Source: Pseudomonas fluorescens (GTDB taxonomy: Bacteria; Pseudomonadota; Gammaproteobacteria; Pseudomonadales; Pseudomonadaceae). Taken from it: DNA of 64,000 nt. The notes below the pieces were generated by a model. It did no database searches. It saw nothing but the letters and a program-made list of their open reading frames with translations, and was not told where the DNA came from. A program made the translations under genes and the position numbers. Positions 17,822-26,386 of this stretch are shown one piece after another. Within the stretch, counting starts at the first letter, position 1, and each line of letters opens with the position of its first letter. The DNA lies in contig NZ_CP012831.1 of the NCBI RefSeq assembly GCF_001307275.1, positions 124,001 through 188,000 of the forward strand, given 5' to 3'.

Positions 17822-17875
17822 TATCGCAAGACTAGATTAACCCTCATTGCACCCTCCCTCTCTCCAGGAGCCCCT

Positions 17876-18727
17876 ATGAAACTCGCAAGCTTTATTGTCC
17901 AAGGCCGTCGCAGCTACGGTGTGATCGAAGGTGATCAAGTCATCGACCTGGAATCGCTCAAACCAACCCTTGGCAGCGATCTCAAACAGGCCATCGGCCA
18001 CAACCGCCTGAACGAACTGAGCCCTGCGCGCCTGGCAGGCCTGCCGCGTATCCCCTTGGCTGAAGTGACGTTCCTGCCCGTGATCCCGAACCCGGGCAAA
18101 GTGCTGTGCATCGGCATCAACTACGCCACCCACGTGCGCGAAACCGGTCGGGAAATGCCGACCTATCCGATGATCTTTACCCGCTTCGCCGACAGCCAGA
18201 CCGCCCACCTGCAACCCATCGTTCGCCCGACCGCGTCCCACAAGCTTGATTTCGAGGGCGAGCTGGCGGTGGTGATCGGTAAAGCGGCCCGCCACGTCAA
18301 ACCTGCCGACGCGCTGGACTACGTCGCCGGTTATGCCTGCTACAACGACGGCAGTGTCCGCGACTGGCAGAAGCACACCATTCAGTTCGTCCCCGGCAAG
18401 AACTTCCCGAACACCGGCGGTTTCGGCCCCTGGCTGGTGACCGGCGACGAGATCGGCGACCCGCAGGACCTGGAATTGACCACCCGCCTGAATGGCGAAG
18501 TGATGCAGCACACCCGCACCAGCGACATGATTTTCGATGTGCGCCAGCTGATCGAGTACTGCTCCACCTTCACCGAACTGGCCCCCGGTGACGTGATTGT
18601 CACCGGCACCACCGGCGGCGTCGGAGCGTTCCGCGAGCCGCCGGTGTGGATGAAGCCAGGCGATCAGGTGGAGGTCGAGATTGCTCGAATCGGCACCCTG
18701 CGCAACAGCATCGTGGATGAGCAGTAA
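17876..18727 (+). CDS. Fumarylacetoacetate hydrolase family protein
   Basis: The 283-residue protein has a short N-terminal domain and a C-terminal FAH fold with the core GKVLCIGINYATHV, metal-ligand region DFEGELAVVIGK and GYACYNDGSVRDWQ. Family members hydrolyse, decarboxylate or isomerise 2-oxo acids produced by aromatic ring cleavage. CCAGGAG precedes the ATG at 17876 by about six bases; the frame continues upstream without a better start. It leads the operon FAH-IclR-hydroxylase-dioxygenase-aldehyde dehydrogenase, where it would act on the ring-fission product. The exact reaction is not determinable. Confidence 0.86.
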   Translation: MKLASFIVQGRRSYGVIEGDQVIDLESLKPTLGSDLKQAIGHNRLNELSPARLAGLPRIPLAEVTFLPVIPNPGKVLCIGINYATHVRETGREMPTYPMIFTRFADSQTAHLQPIVRPTASHKLDFEGELAVVIGKAARHVKPADALDYVAGYACYNDGSVRDWQKHTIQFVPGKNFPNTGGFGPWLVTGDEIGDPQDLELTTRLNGEVMQHTRTSDMIFDVRQLIEYCSTFTELAPGDVIVTGTTGGVGAFREPPVWMKPGDQVEVEIARIGTLRNSIVDEQ

Positions 18728-18729
18728 AC

Positions 18730-19551
18730 ATGGAAAACCTACACACCCCTGACGCCCTGCCCGAGCAGGATGGCGACAGCAAAGGTTCGAGCCTGGAGCG
18801 CATGTTGCGGGTACTCGACCTGTTCACCGAACAGAGCCCGATCTGGGCGGTGGACGACATGGGCGGCGCCCTGGGTTTTACCCGTTCGACGATCTACCGC
18901 TACGTGCGCGAATTGGCCGAAGCCAACCTGTTGTTCCAGGTCGAAGCCGGGCGTTATGCCCTGGGCGCGCGAATCATTACCTGGGACCGCCAACTGCGCC
19001 TGAGCGACCCCCTCGTACGCGCCGCGCAATCGCTTGAGCCCAGCTTCCCGCAGTGGAGCGAACAACAGGTGTGGCTGATCTGCCGGCTGTTCAAGGACCA
19101 GGTTGTGTGCATTCACCAGCACGGGGACCTGTTCAGTGAGGTCAGCTACTCCCGTGGCTCACCCAGGCCCTTGTTCCTGGGAGCGACGTCCAAGGCGATC
19201 CTCGCCAACATGACCTCGCGCCAACACAGCCAACTGTTTCTCGACCACCCCGATGAAGTGCGCGCCAGTCAACTTGGCCAGACCTGGGAAGCGTTTCGTC
19301 GCTCGTTGCAGCAACTGCGTCGCCAAGGCTATGTGGCCAGCGCAGGTGAAGTCGACGCGGGCGTCTATGGCCTGGCCGCGCCGATCTTCGACGGCGATGG
19401 CAAGGTCGTCGGCAGCATCAGTTGCGTGCGCCCGGTACGAGAACGCGACAGCGCCCAGGAAGAGACACAAGGGCAACAGATCCTTGCCCTGGCGCAGGAA
19501 CTGTCGCAACGCATGGCTGCGCTCGCCAACCGCGCCAAGCCACTGGGCTGA
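18730..19551 (+). CDS. IclR family transcriptional regulator
   Basis: The 273-residue protein has an N-terminal IclR winged helix (LERMLRVLDLFTEQSPIW through FTRSTIYRYVRELAEANLL) and a C-terminal effector domain containing SPRPLFLGATSKAILA and the closing VGSISCVRPV segment. It starts two bases after the FAH gene stop and precedes the hydroxylase, so it lies inside the operon it probably controls through the AGGATTT palindromes at 17788-17821. IclR regulators of aromatic catabolism usually respond to a pathway substrate or intermediate. Confidence 0.9.
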   Translation: MENLHTPDALPEQDGDSKGSSLERMLRVLDLFTEQSPIWAVDDMGGALGFTRSTIYRYVRELAEANLLFQVEAGRYALGARIITWDRQLRLSDPLVRAAQSLEPSFPQWSEQQVWLICRLFKDQVVCIHQHGDLFSEVSYSRGSPRPLFLGATSKAILANMTSRQHSQLFLDHPDEVRASQLGQTWEAFRRSLQQLRRQGYVASAGEVDAGVYGLAAPIFDGDGKVVGSISCVRPVRERDSAQEETQGQQILALAQELSQRMAALANRAKPLG

Positions 19552-19572
19552 GCCATCCGGAAGGGAATAACA

Positions 19573-21219
19573 ATGACAACCCTCAAACGCATCAACACCC
19601 AGGTCCTGGTCATCGGTGCCGGCCCTACCGGGCTGACCCTGGCCAACCTGCTCGGCCAAGCCGATGTGGACACCCTGATCATCGATCGCAAGCCGGGCAC
19701 CGTGACCGAGCCGCGGGCGGTTTCAATCGACGACGAGTCCTTGCGCACCATACAGGCCATCGGGCTCGATGCCGCTGTGCTGCGTGATGTCGTGCCCGGC
19801 TACGGCGTGCATTACTTCACCCGGCCCGGCGGTCGCTGCTTCGGCAAGGTCGAGCCGACCGGCAAGCTGTATGGCTTCCCCAAGCGCAACGCGTTTCGCC
19901 AACCGCTGTTTGAAAACACCCTCAGGCGAGGCCTCGAACGTTTTGCCAGCCTGACGGCTCGGTTCAGCCACGAGCTGGTGGAGTTCACCCAGGACCAACA
20001 CGGCGTATGCGCGCTGGTGCGTGACGCCGAAGGGCAACTGATGGAAGTCCACGCAGCTTACCTGGTGGCCTGCGACGGTGGCCGTAGCCCGGTGCGCAAG
20101 CAACTCGGGATCGAGATGGTCGGTTCGAGCTTCTCCTCGCGCTGGCTGGTGGTCGATACCGACCAGGACGACGACCCCTTCTGGCAGACCCGCGTGTATT
20201 GCGACGCCAGGCGTCCGGTGGTGGAAGTGCCCGGCCCTCACCGTACGCGCCGATTCGAGTTCCTGCTCAAGCCTGGAGAAACGGACGAACAGGTGCTCGA
20301 CGAAACCTGCCTGCAAGCATTGCTGCGCCCCTTCAAGGGTGACGCGCCGGTTTCCATCGTGCGCAAGACGGTCTACACCTTCCATGCCCGGGTCGCCGAG
20401 CGGTGGCAGGTGCAGCGGGTGTTTCTCGCCGGCGACGCCGCTCACCTGACCCCGCCCTATGCCGGGCAAGGCATGAACAGCGGCGTTCGCGATGCCCACA
20501 ACCTGGGCTGGAAGCTGGTCGGCGTGCTGAAGGGGAAAATGGCGGAAAGCGCCCTGCTGTCCTACGAAAGCGAGCGTCGTGATCATGCATGGGCCTTGAT
20601 CAAGTTGGCCTTGAACCTCGGCGTGGTCATGGCTCCGGCCACCGTCCTGCGTGCTCGCCTGATCAGTGGCGCATTCGCCTTGGTCGGCCTGTTGCCGCCG
20701 TTGCGCGATTACTTCCTGCAAATGCGCTTCAAGCCCAAACCCCGCTTCACCCGGGGCCTGGTGCTGACCGAAGGGCAAGCAGGCACGTTGTCCTGCGGAC
20801 AGATGTTCCCGCAACCGATGCTCACCGACGCCCACGGCCAAGAACGCCTGCTCGATGACACCATCGGCGCCGGCTTCGCCTTGATTCAATACGGCGACCC
20901 GACCCGCCAGCGTATCGATGAACTCAAGCATGGCCTCTGGAGCCACCTTGAAGCCAGACGCATCCTGATCCTGCCCGCGTCCGTCCAGGCCGTGCCGTCG
21001 ATCCCCGGCTGCACGGTGCTCCAGGACCGTGAGGGCCAGCTCAAAACCCTGCTGGGCGATTCACGCCCGTTCCTGCTGCTGCGCCCGGATCGCTATATCG
21101 CCGCGATTTTCGACAAGGCCACCGAAACCCCGGCCGCCGAATCGTTGCAGTCGCTGTTCGGCATCGCCGCGGCCCACGGCAGCGCAATCGAGCCGAGCAT
21201 CGCGCCCGTCTTTCATTAA
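19573..21219 (+). CDS. FAD-dependent aromatic hydroxylase, MhpA-like
   Basis: The 548-residue flavoprotein monooxygenase shows the FAD dinucleotide fold (VIGAGPTGLTLANLLGQ, near residue 14), the DG motif (ACDGGRSPVRKQLG, near 170) and the GD motif (FLAGDAAHLTPPYAGQGMNS, near 285). The overall length and PPxxGQGMN signature match the 3-(3-hydroxyphenyl)propionate hydroxylase/PheA-TfdB group, which adds an ortho hydroxyl using NAD(P)H and oxygen before ring cleavage. AAGGGAA precedes the start. The extradiol-type enzyme encoded next is the natural consumer of its catechol product. Confidence 0.87.
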   Translation: MTTLKRINTQVLVIGAGPTGLTLANLLGQADVDTLIIDRKPGTVTEPRAVSIDDESLRTIQAIGLDAAVLRDVVPGYGVHYFTRPGGRCFGKVEPTGKLYGFPKRNAFRQPLFENTLRRGLERFASLTARFSHELVEFTQDQHGVCALVRDAEGQLMEVHAAYLVACDGGRSPVRKQLGIEMVGSSFSSRWLVVDTDQDDDPFWQTRVYCDARRPVVEVPGPHRTRRFEFLLKPGETDEQVLDETCLQALLRPFKGDAPVSIVRKTVYTFHARVAERWQVQRVFLAGDAAHLTPPYAGQGMNSGVRDAHNLGWKLVGVLKGKMAESALLSYESERRDHAWALIKLALNLGVVMAPATVLRARLISGAFALVGLLPPLRDYFLQMRFKPKPRFTRGLVLTEGQAGTLSCGQMFPQPMLTDAHGQERLLDDTIGAGFALIQYGDPTRQRIDELKHGLWSHLEARRILILPASVQAVPSIPGCTVLQDREGQLKTLLGDSRPFLLLRPDRYIAAIFDKATETPAAESLQSLFGIAAAHGSAIEPSIAPVFH

Positions 21220-21241
21220 ACCTTCAAGCACAGAGGTGGTT

Positions 21242-22090
21242 ATGCAAACACTCCAGACTTCCACACCTGCACGCCTGTGCTACCTGCACCTGGCGAGCAA
21301 GGACGCGCAACGGCAAATCGATTTCTATCGACGGATGCTGGACATGGACAGCCAGGCGCAAGCCGATGGCAGCTGGATGCTCAGCGGCCCGCAACGCGCC
21401 ATGCTCGTGTCTCCCGCCGACCACAGTGGCCTGCTCGCGGCGGCGTTCGACCTGGGCAGTCAGCCTCGCCTGCAAGCACTGCGGGTTCGCCTGCTCGGCA
21501 ATGGCTGTTTCATCGAAGAGCTCGACTCGCCATTGCTCGAAACGGGGGCTTTCCTGATCCGTGATCCCCAGGGCCGGCAAACGATATTTGGCGTCGCTCA
21601 CCCCGCTCTCCAGAACTCGGGCCAGGGCATGCCCGGCCGCTTGCAACATGTGGTGTTCCAGACCACGGAGCTGGAAGCCATGATCGATTTCTACGTCAAC
21701 ACGGTGGGCTTCACGGTTTCGGACAACGTCGTGGACGAGCAGACCGGCCAACTCATGACGTGCTTCCTGCGCTCGGACGACGAGCACCACACCTTGGCGT
21801 TTTTCCGCGGTTCGAAAAACGAGTGGGACCACCACTGTTACGAAACCAACGAATGGAATGACATACGCGACTGGGGTGATCGCTTCGCCAAGGAACGCAT
21901 CACCATTTTCTTCGGGCCCGGCCGACATGGGCCGGGCAACAACCTGTTTTTCATGGTGGTCGATGCCGATCGCAATCGCCTGGAGTTCTCGGCTGAGCTG
22001 GAAGTCACCGATGCCAGCCGCCAGCCCGGTGTCTGGGCACAAGAGGAATACACACTCAATTCCTGGGGCCGCGCCTGGATCAGGAGCTGA
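21242..22090 (+). CDS. Extradiol-type VOC family dioxygenase
   Basis: The 282-residue protein contains two glyoxalase/VOC modules. The second has residues positioned like the catalytic iron ligands of two-domain extradiol dioxygenases: H136 (LQHVVFQ), H197 or H198 (WDHHCYE) and E248 (RLEFSAE), with the HHTLAFF strand between them. It would open a catechol ring next to the hydroxyls formed by the MhpA-like enzyme upstream. AGAGGTGG precedes the ATG at 21242; the open frame extends back into the hydroxylase but that part is a shadow. Substrate range is unknown. Confidence 0.82.
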   Translation: MQTLQTSTPARLCYLHLASKDAQRQIDFYRRMLDMDSQAQADGSWMLSGPQRAMLVSPADHSGLLAAAFDLGSQPRLQALRVRLLGNGCFIEELDSPLLETGAFLIRDPQGRQTIFGVAHPALQNSGQGMPGRLQHVVFQTTELEAMIDFYVNTVGFTVSDNVVDEQTGQLMTCFLRSDDEHHTLAFFRGSKNEWDHHCYETNEWNDIRDWGDRFAKERITIFFGPGRHGPGNNLFFMVVDADRNRLEFSAELEVTDASRQPGVWAQEEYTLNSWGRAWIRS

Positions 22091-22164
22091 GCAGTTTCCC
22101 TCATCGGCGTTTGCACCCTTAATTTCTAAACGAGGCGATCACCTGCCTCCAAAGGTAAAAGACC

Positions 22165-23643
22165 ATGACGACTCAACCGCTCGCGCCCTACGCCATCAAC
22201 GGCGACCAATACATCAACGGCACCTGGCGTGCAGGGCGCTCCGCACGCCGCCTGGACGACCGCAACCCCTTCAACGGCGAACAGTTGCTGGAGATGCCCC
22301 TGGCCTCGATTGCCGATCTCGACGACGCCTATCAGGCGGCGCAAAAGGCGCAGGCACCGTGGGCACAACTGCACCCCACCCAGCGCGGCGCACAACTTGA
22401 AAAGCTCGCCAAGGTCATCCAGAACCGCCGCGAAGAAATCATCGACTGGCTGATCCACGAATCCGGCAGCACCCGGATCAAGGCGAGCATGGAATGGCAG
22501 TTCACGCTGAACCTGGTGCGCGAATGCACGACGATGCCGATGCAGGTCGAAGGTCGGATCCTGACCAGCTACAAGCCCGGCGAACAGAGCTTTGTCTTCC
22601 GTGAACCCTTGGGTGTGGTGGGTGTGATCAGTCCATGGAATTTCCCGCTGTACCTGAGCATGCGCTCGGTGGTGCCGGCACTCGCCCTGGGCAACACGAT
22701 CGTGCTCAAGCCCGCCAGCGACACAGCGGTGACCGGCGGCCTGCTGATTGCCCACCTGTTCGAAGAGGCCGGCTTCCCCGAGGGCTCGCTCAACGTGGTG
22801 GTCGGCGCGGGCTCGGAAATCGGCGATGCCTTTGTCGAGCACCCGGTGCCGAGCCTGATTTCCTTCACCGGTTCGACGGATGTGGGACGCAATGTCGGCC
22901 GTATTGCCACCGGTGGCAAACACATCAAGCGCGTGGCCCTGGAACTGGGCGGTAACGCGCCGCTGGTGGTGCTGGATGACGCCGACATTGACGTTGCGGC
23001 GCACGCGGCGGTGGTCGGGCGTTTCCTGCACCAGGGCCAGATCTGCATGAGCGTCAACCGAGTAATCGTCGACCGCTCGCTGTATGCCGATTTCGCGTCG
23101 CTGGTGGTGGAGCGCGTGCGCAACCTCAAGACGGGTGATCCGACCAAGGCAGACACGGTGATCGGGCCAGTGGTCAATCAGAGCCAGCTCGATGGCCTGT
23201 TGCGCAAGCTCGACGGCGCCCGGAGTGCCGGCCTCAAGCAACTGTGCGGCGGCCCGGCATCCGGGCTGGTGCTGCCTGCCCATGTGTTCGGTGAAGTGGG
23301 AGCCGATCAGGAACTGGCCCGCGATGAAACGTTCGGCCCCCTGCTGCCGCTGCTGGTCGCAGAAAACCAAACCCATGCATTGGCGTTGGCCAACGCCAGC
23401 GAGTATGGCCTGTCCAGTGCCGTGTTCACCCGGGACATGGCCCGTGGCTTGAACTTCGCCCGTGGCATTGTGGCGGGCATGACCCATATCAACGACATCA
23501 CCGTCGATGACCAACCCAATGCCCCGTTCGGTGGTGAAAAGAATTCCGGCCTCGGGCGCTTCAACGGTCACTATGCCCTGGATGAGTTTACCCGTGCCCA
23601 TTGGGTGACCTGGCAGCCGGGAGGCCATCACTACCCGTTCTGA
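22165..23643 (+). CDS. NAD(P)-dependent aldehyde dehydrogenase
   Basis: The 492-residue ALDH-superfamily enzyme has the cofactor-binding segment PWNFPLYLSMR, the glutamate motif LELGGN and the catalytic cysteine in GQICMS. The ending with FGGEKNSGLGRF resembles benzaldehyde, vanillin or salicylaldehyde dehydrogenases. It oxidises an aldehyde to its acid in the cytoplasm. In this context it could process the aromatic aldehyde released by the stilbene-type dioxygenase at 16079, or an aldehyde from ring fission. It follows the VOC gene by 74 bases in the same direction. Confidence 0.9.
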   Translation: MTTQPLAPYAINGDQYINGTWRAGRSARRLDDRNPFNGEQLLEMPLASIADLDDAYQAAQKAQAPWAQLHPTQRGAQLEKLAKVIQNRREEIIDWLIHESGSTRIKASMEWQFTLNLVRECTTMPMQVEGRILTSYKPGEQSFVFREPLGVVGVISPWNFPLYLSMRSVVPALALGNTIVLKPASDTAVTGGLLIAHLFEEAGFPEGSLNVVVGAGSEIGDAFVEHPVPSLISFTGSTDVGRNVGRIATGGKHIKRVALELGGNAPLVVLDDADIDVAAHAAVVGRFLHQGQICMSVNRVIVDRSLYADFASLVVERVRNLKTGDPTKADTVIGPVVNQSQLDGLLRKLDGARSAGLKQLCGGPASGLVLPAHVFGEVGADQELARDETFGPLLPLLVAENQTHALALANASEYGLSSAVFTRDMARGLNFARGIVAGMTHINDITVDDQPNAPFGGEKNSGLGRFNGHYALDEFTRAHWVTWQPGGHHYPF

Positions 23644-23731
23644 ATCTGTGGCACCCTTGATCAGACCCGGATCGGGCAAATCGACCCCTTTGCCCGATCC
23701 GTCAGAAAACAATAATAAACAGAGGCGAAAA

Positions 23732-24730
23732 ATGAACCATTTAGCCTGCGTGTCCACTGATCAGGTTGTTCGCTCCGACCGCCTGATGAAATGGAAAGAG
23801 TTCATGAGCGATCACCTGGGGCGTACGCCGGACTATATAAAACGGCTGGAATCGACGTTCATCGACCCATTGCATGACAGCAACTTCCAGGGCCGGCTGG
23901 AGTACGGGGACCTGGGCCAGTTGCGTTTCTGTCGAATGACCGCCAGCGCCCATCGATATTCACGCCACCTGAGCAAAGCGGTCGACGCCCTCGACACCCC
24001 GCGCATGTTGATCATGCAGGTGGCCGGCGTCAGTCATTTCGAGCAAGGCCAGCAAAGCAGCGTGCTGGCCCCTGACGAAATGCTCCTGGTCGACTGCGGC
24101 AAACCGTTCAACGTAACCAGCACGCAAGGCTGCGAACATTTCATCCTGCTGTTCCAGGGGGCATCCGGGCAGTTCGCGCAAACCGCCGACATGCACCTTA
24201 ATGGTCGCAATGGACTGGGGCGGATGCTCATGCACCTGATCAGCGATGCCTATAACCAATATCCCTTGCTGAACAACCATTCGGCCGGGCTGATCGGTGA
24301 CAGCATCACCGGGCTGCTGGATAACGCGCTGAAGAACAAGCAGGAAGAAAAGCAGCTCGAACACGACTTCCGCTTCTTCAAGCAGAACCGCCTCAAGGCG
24401 TACATCGAGCGCCACCTGGCCGACCGCGACCTGACCATCGAACGCATCGCCAACGCCGAACAGTGCTCGGTACGCAGCCTGCACCGCGCCTTCCAGGATG
24501 AACTGGGGTGCAGTGTCAGCGAATACATCTGGCAGCGGCGCCTGTCACGTTGTGCCGAGGACCTGCGTAACCGGGAACATGCCCACCGCTCGCTCACCGA
24601 GATCGCCTACGCCTGGGGCTATGGCAGCAGTTCCCACTTCAGCCGGCATTTCAAATCGACGTTCGGCATGTCGCCCCGGCTATTTCGTGACACCGCGAGT
24701 GACAGCCGGGAAAAATCGACGGCCGCTTGA
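23732..24730 (+). CDS. AraC family transcriptional regulator
   Basis: The 332-residue protein has an N-terminal AraC-binding-like domain related to the FeaR/NahR-associated type and a C-terminal double helix-turn-helix (about residues 220-325, with IERIANAEQCSVRSLHRAF and ending FSRHFKSTFGMSPRLFRD). The ATG at 23732 follows GAGGCG at about five bases; the upstream open frame is not needed. It ends the catabolic cluster and probably activates it or the aldehyde dehydrogenase gene just before it, giving the locus three different regulator families. Confidence 0.9.
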   Translation: MNHLACVSTDQVVRSDRLMKWKEFMSDHLGRTPDYIKRLESTFIDPLHDSNFQGRLEYGDLGQLRFCRMTASAHRYSRHLSKAVDALDTPRMLIMQVAGVSHFEQGQQSSVLAPDEMLLVDCGKPFNVTSTQGCEHFILLFQGASGQFAQTADMHLNGRNGLGRMLMHLISDAYNQYPLLNNHSAGLIGDSITGLLDNALKNKQEEKQLEHDFRFFKQNRLKAYIERHLADRDLTIERIANAEQCSVRSLHRAFQDELGCSVSEYIWQRRLSRCAEDLRNREHAHRSLTEIAYAWGYGSSSHFSRHFKSTFGMSPRLFRDTASDSREKSTAA

Positions 24731-24765
24731 GCCTGTTTCCAATTCATATGGGTTCACGATATCCC

Positions 24766-24935
24766 CTGTAGGAGCTGAGCTTGCTCACTGCCACAGGGCG
24801 GCTCGGGGGGCATGGATTCGGTGTTCACCACAAATCTCCTGTGGGAGCTGAGCTTGCTCGCGATGGCGGTGGGTCAGTTGGCAGGGATGGTGAATGTGCT
24901 GACGCTATCGCGAGCAAGCTCGGCTCCCACAAGGG
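24766..24935. repeat. Three REP copies in tandem/inverted array
   Basis: TAGGAGCTGAGCTTGCTCAC (24769) and GTGGGAGCTGAGCTTGCTCG (24841) run in one direction and CGCGAGCAAGCTCGGCTCCC (24909) in the other. They fill the 258-base gap between the convergent AraC gene and the efflux operon. All copies carry the variant GAGCTGAGCTTGCTC. Shorter CTCACAGG and CTCCCACAG repeats follow to about 24982. Confidence 0.82.
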
Positions 24936-24988
24936 GGCTTGGCTCTCACAGGACACTCCTCTCACAGGTACTCCTCCCACAGCGCTTC

Positions 24989-26386
24989 TTAATTCCAGCC
25001 GCCGCCCATCACCTTGTACAACGTCACGCGGTTGCTCTGCTCGGTCAGGCGCAGGGTGATCAGGTCCTGTTGCGCGCTGTACAGGGAACGCTGGGCGTCG
25101 AGGGCTTCGAGATAGCTCTGGGAACCGCCACGGTACAAAGCGTCGGAGAGCTCGAAGCTCTTGCGGCTGGCGTCGGTCAACGCCTGTTGGGCCTCGATAC
25201 GGCGATCCAGCGTGCTGCGCTCCGCCAGGGCATCGGCCACTTCCTTGAAGGCGCTCTGCAGTGTTTGCTGGTAGGTCTGCACCTGGATCTCGCGCTCGGT
25301 CTTCGCCGAGTCCAGCGTCGCGCGGTTACTGCCGGCATCGAAGATCGGCAGGCTGATGCTCGGGGCAAACGTCCAGGCGCCACTGCCGGACTTGAACAGG
25401 CCGGACAGGGCCGAGCTTGAGGAACCGGCATTGGCCGTCAGGCTGATACTGGGAAAGAACGCCGCACGGGCGGCACCGATGTCGATATTGGCCGACTTGA
25501 GCGTGTGCTCGGCGGCCAGCACATCGGGGCGTCGTTGCAACAGGCTGGACGGCAGCTCTGCCGGCACCTGCACCAGCGCCGCGGCCGATTCCAGGTACGC
25601 ACCCGGCAACAACTCTTCGGGAATGTCGCTGCCCACCAGCAGCCGCAGGGCGTTGCGATCCTGCAGGATCTGGCTTTCATACGCCGCTGCGTCGACCCGT
25701 GCCGACTCCACGGTGGTTTGCGCCTGGGCCACGGACAGACCGGAGGAGCCACCCAGGGCGTGGCTGCGTTGGGTCAGTTCGTAGGTCGCCTGCTGGCTGC
25801 GCAAGGTCTCCTGGGCCAGGTGCAAGCGCTCGTTATCGGCCGCCAGGGTCAGCCAGGCCGTCGCCACTTCGGCCACCAGGCTGATCTGCGTGCTGCGGCG
25901 GGTTTCGGTCAGGGACAGATAGTCCTCCAGGGCTTCGTCCTGAAGGTTCTGCACCCGTCCGAACAGATCCACTTCATAACTGCTCAAACCCAGTTGCGCA
26001 CTGTAGTCATGGGTGGTGGCCGCCGAGCCCGTGCTGGACAACGTTCCGGGCGTGCGACTGTGAGTGCCACTGACACTGGCATCGATCGAAGGCAATGACT
26101 CGGCGCGCTGGATGCGGTATTGCGCCTGGGCCTTTTCAACGTTCAGGACCGCCAGGCGCAGGTCGCGGTTGTTGCTCAATGCCAGGGACTGCAAGCGCGC
26201 CAGGCGGCTGTCGGTGAAAAAGTGCTGCCACTCGATGTCGGCACTCACCTTGCCCTCGGGCGTACCGGCAGCCGGCAGCCATTGCTCGGGGACTGGCGCC
26301 TCAGGGCGTTCATACTGCGGCGCCAGATTCAGGCAGCCACCGAGCAGCGTGAAGATGGCCAGCAATGGCCAGCGGAACTTGATCAT
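24989..26386 (-). CDS. RND efflux outer-membrane lipoprotein (OprM/NodT family)
   Basis: The 465-residue channel subunit has a lipoprotein signal (LGGC lipobox near residue 18) followed by [17 protein letters not shown], the usual N terminus of the OprM/TolC-like NodT family. Two repeated helical-barrel halves contain [16 protein letters not shown] and RPDVLAAEH. It forms the outer-membrane exit duct of a tripartite pump. Its start overlaps the stop of the RND gene by four bases (ATGA), so it is the last gene of a three-gene efflux operon. REP elements lie just beyond its stop. Confidence 0.9.
   Translation of the reverse strand: MIKFRWPLLAIFTLLGGCLNLAPQYERPEAPVPEQWLPAAGTPEGKVSADIEWQHFFTDSRLARLQSLALSNNRDLRLAVLNVEKAQAQYRIQRAESLPSIDASVSGTHSRTPGTLSSTGSAATTHDYSAQLGLSSYEVDLFGRVQNLQDEALEDYLSLTETRRSTQISLVAEVATAWLTLAADNERLHLAQETLRSQQATYELTQRSHALGGSSGLSVAQAQTTVESARVDAAAYESQILQDRNALRLLVGSDIPEELLPGAYLESAAALVQVPAELPSSLLQRRPDVLAAEHTLKSANIDIGAARAAFFPSISLTANAGSSSSALSGLFKSGSGAWTFAPSISLPIFDAGSNRATLDSAKTEREIQVQTYQQTLQSAFKEVADALAERSTLDRRIEAQQALTDASRKSFELSDALYRGGSQSYLEALDAQRSLYSAQQDLITLRLTEQSNRVTLYKVMGGGWN

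Noticed and set aside
22126..23757. 543-codon minus-strand frame
   Set aside because: It mirrors the aldehyde dehydrogenase gene, whose motifs are clear on the plus strand.
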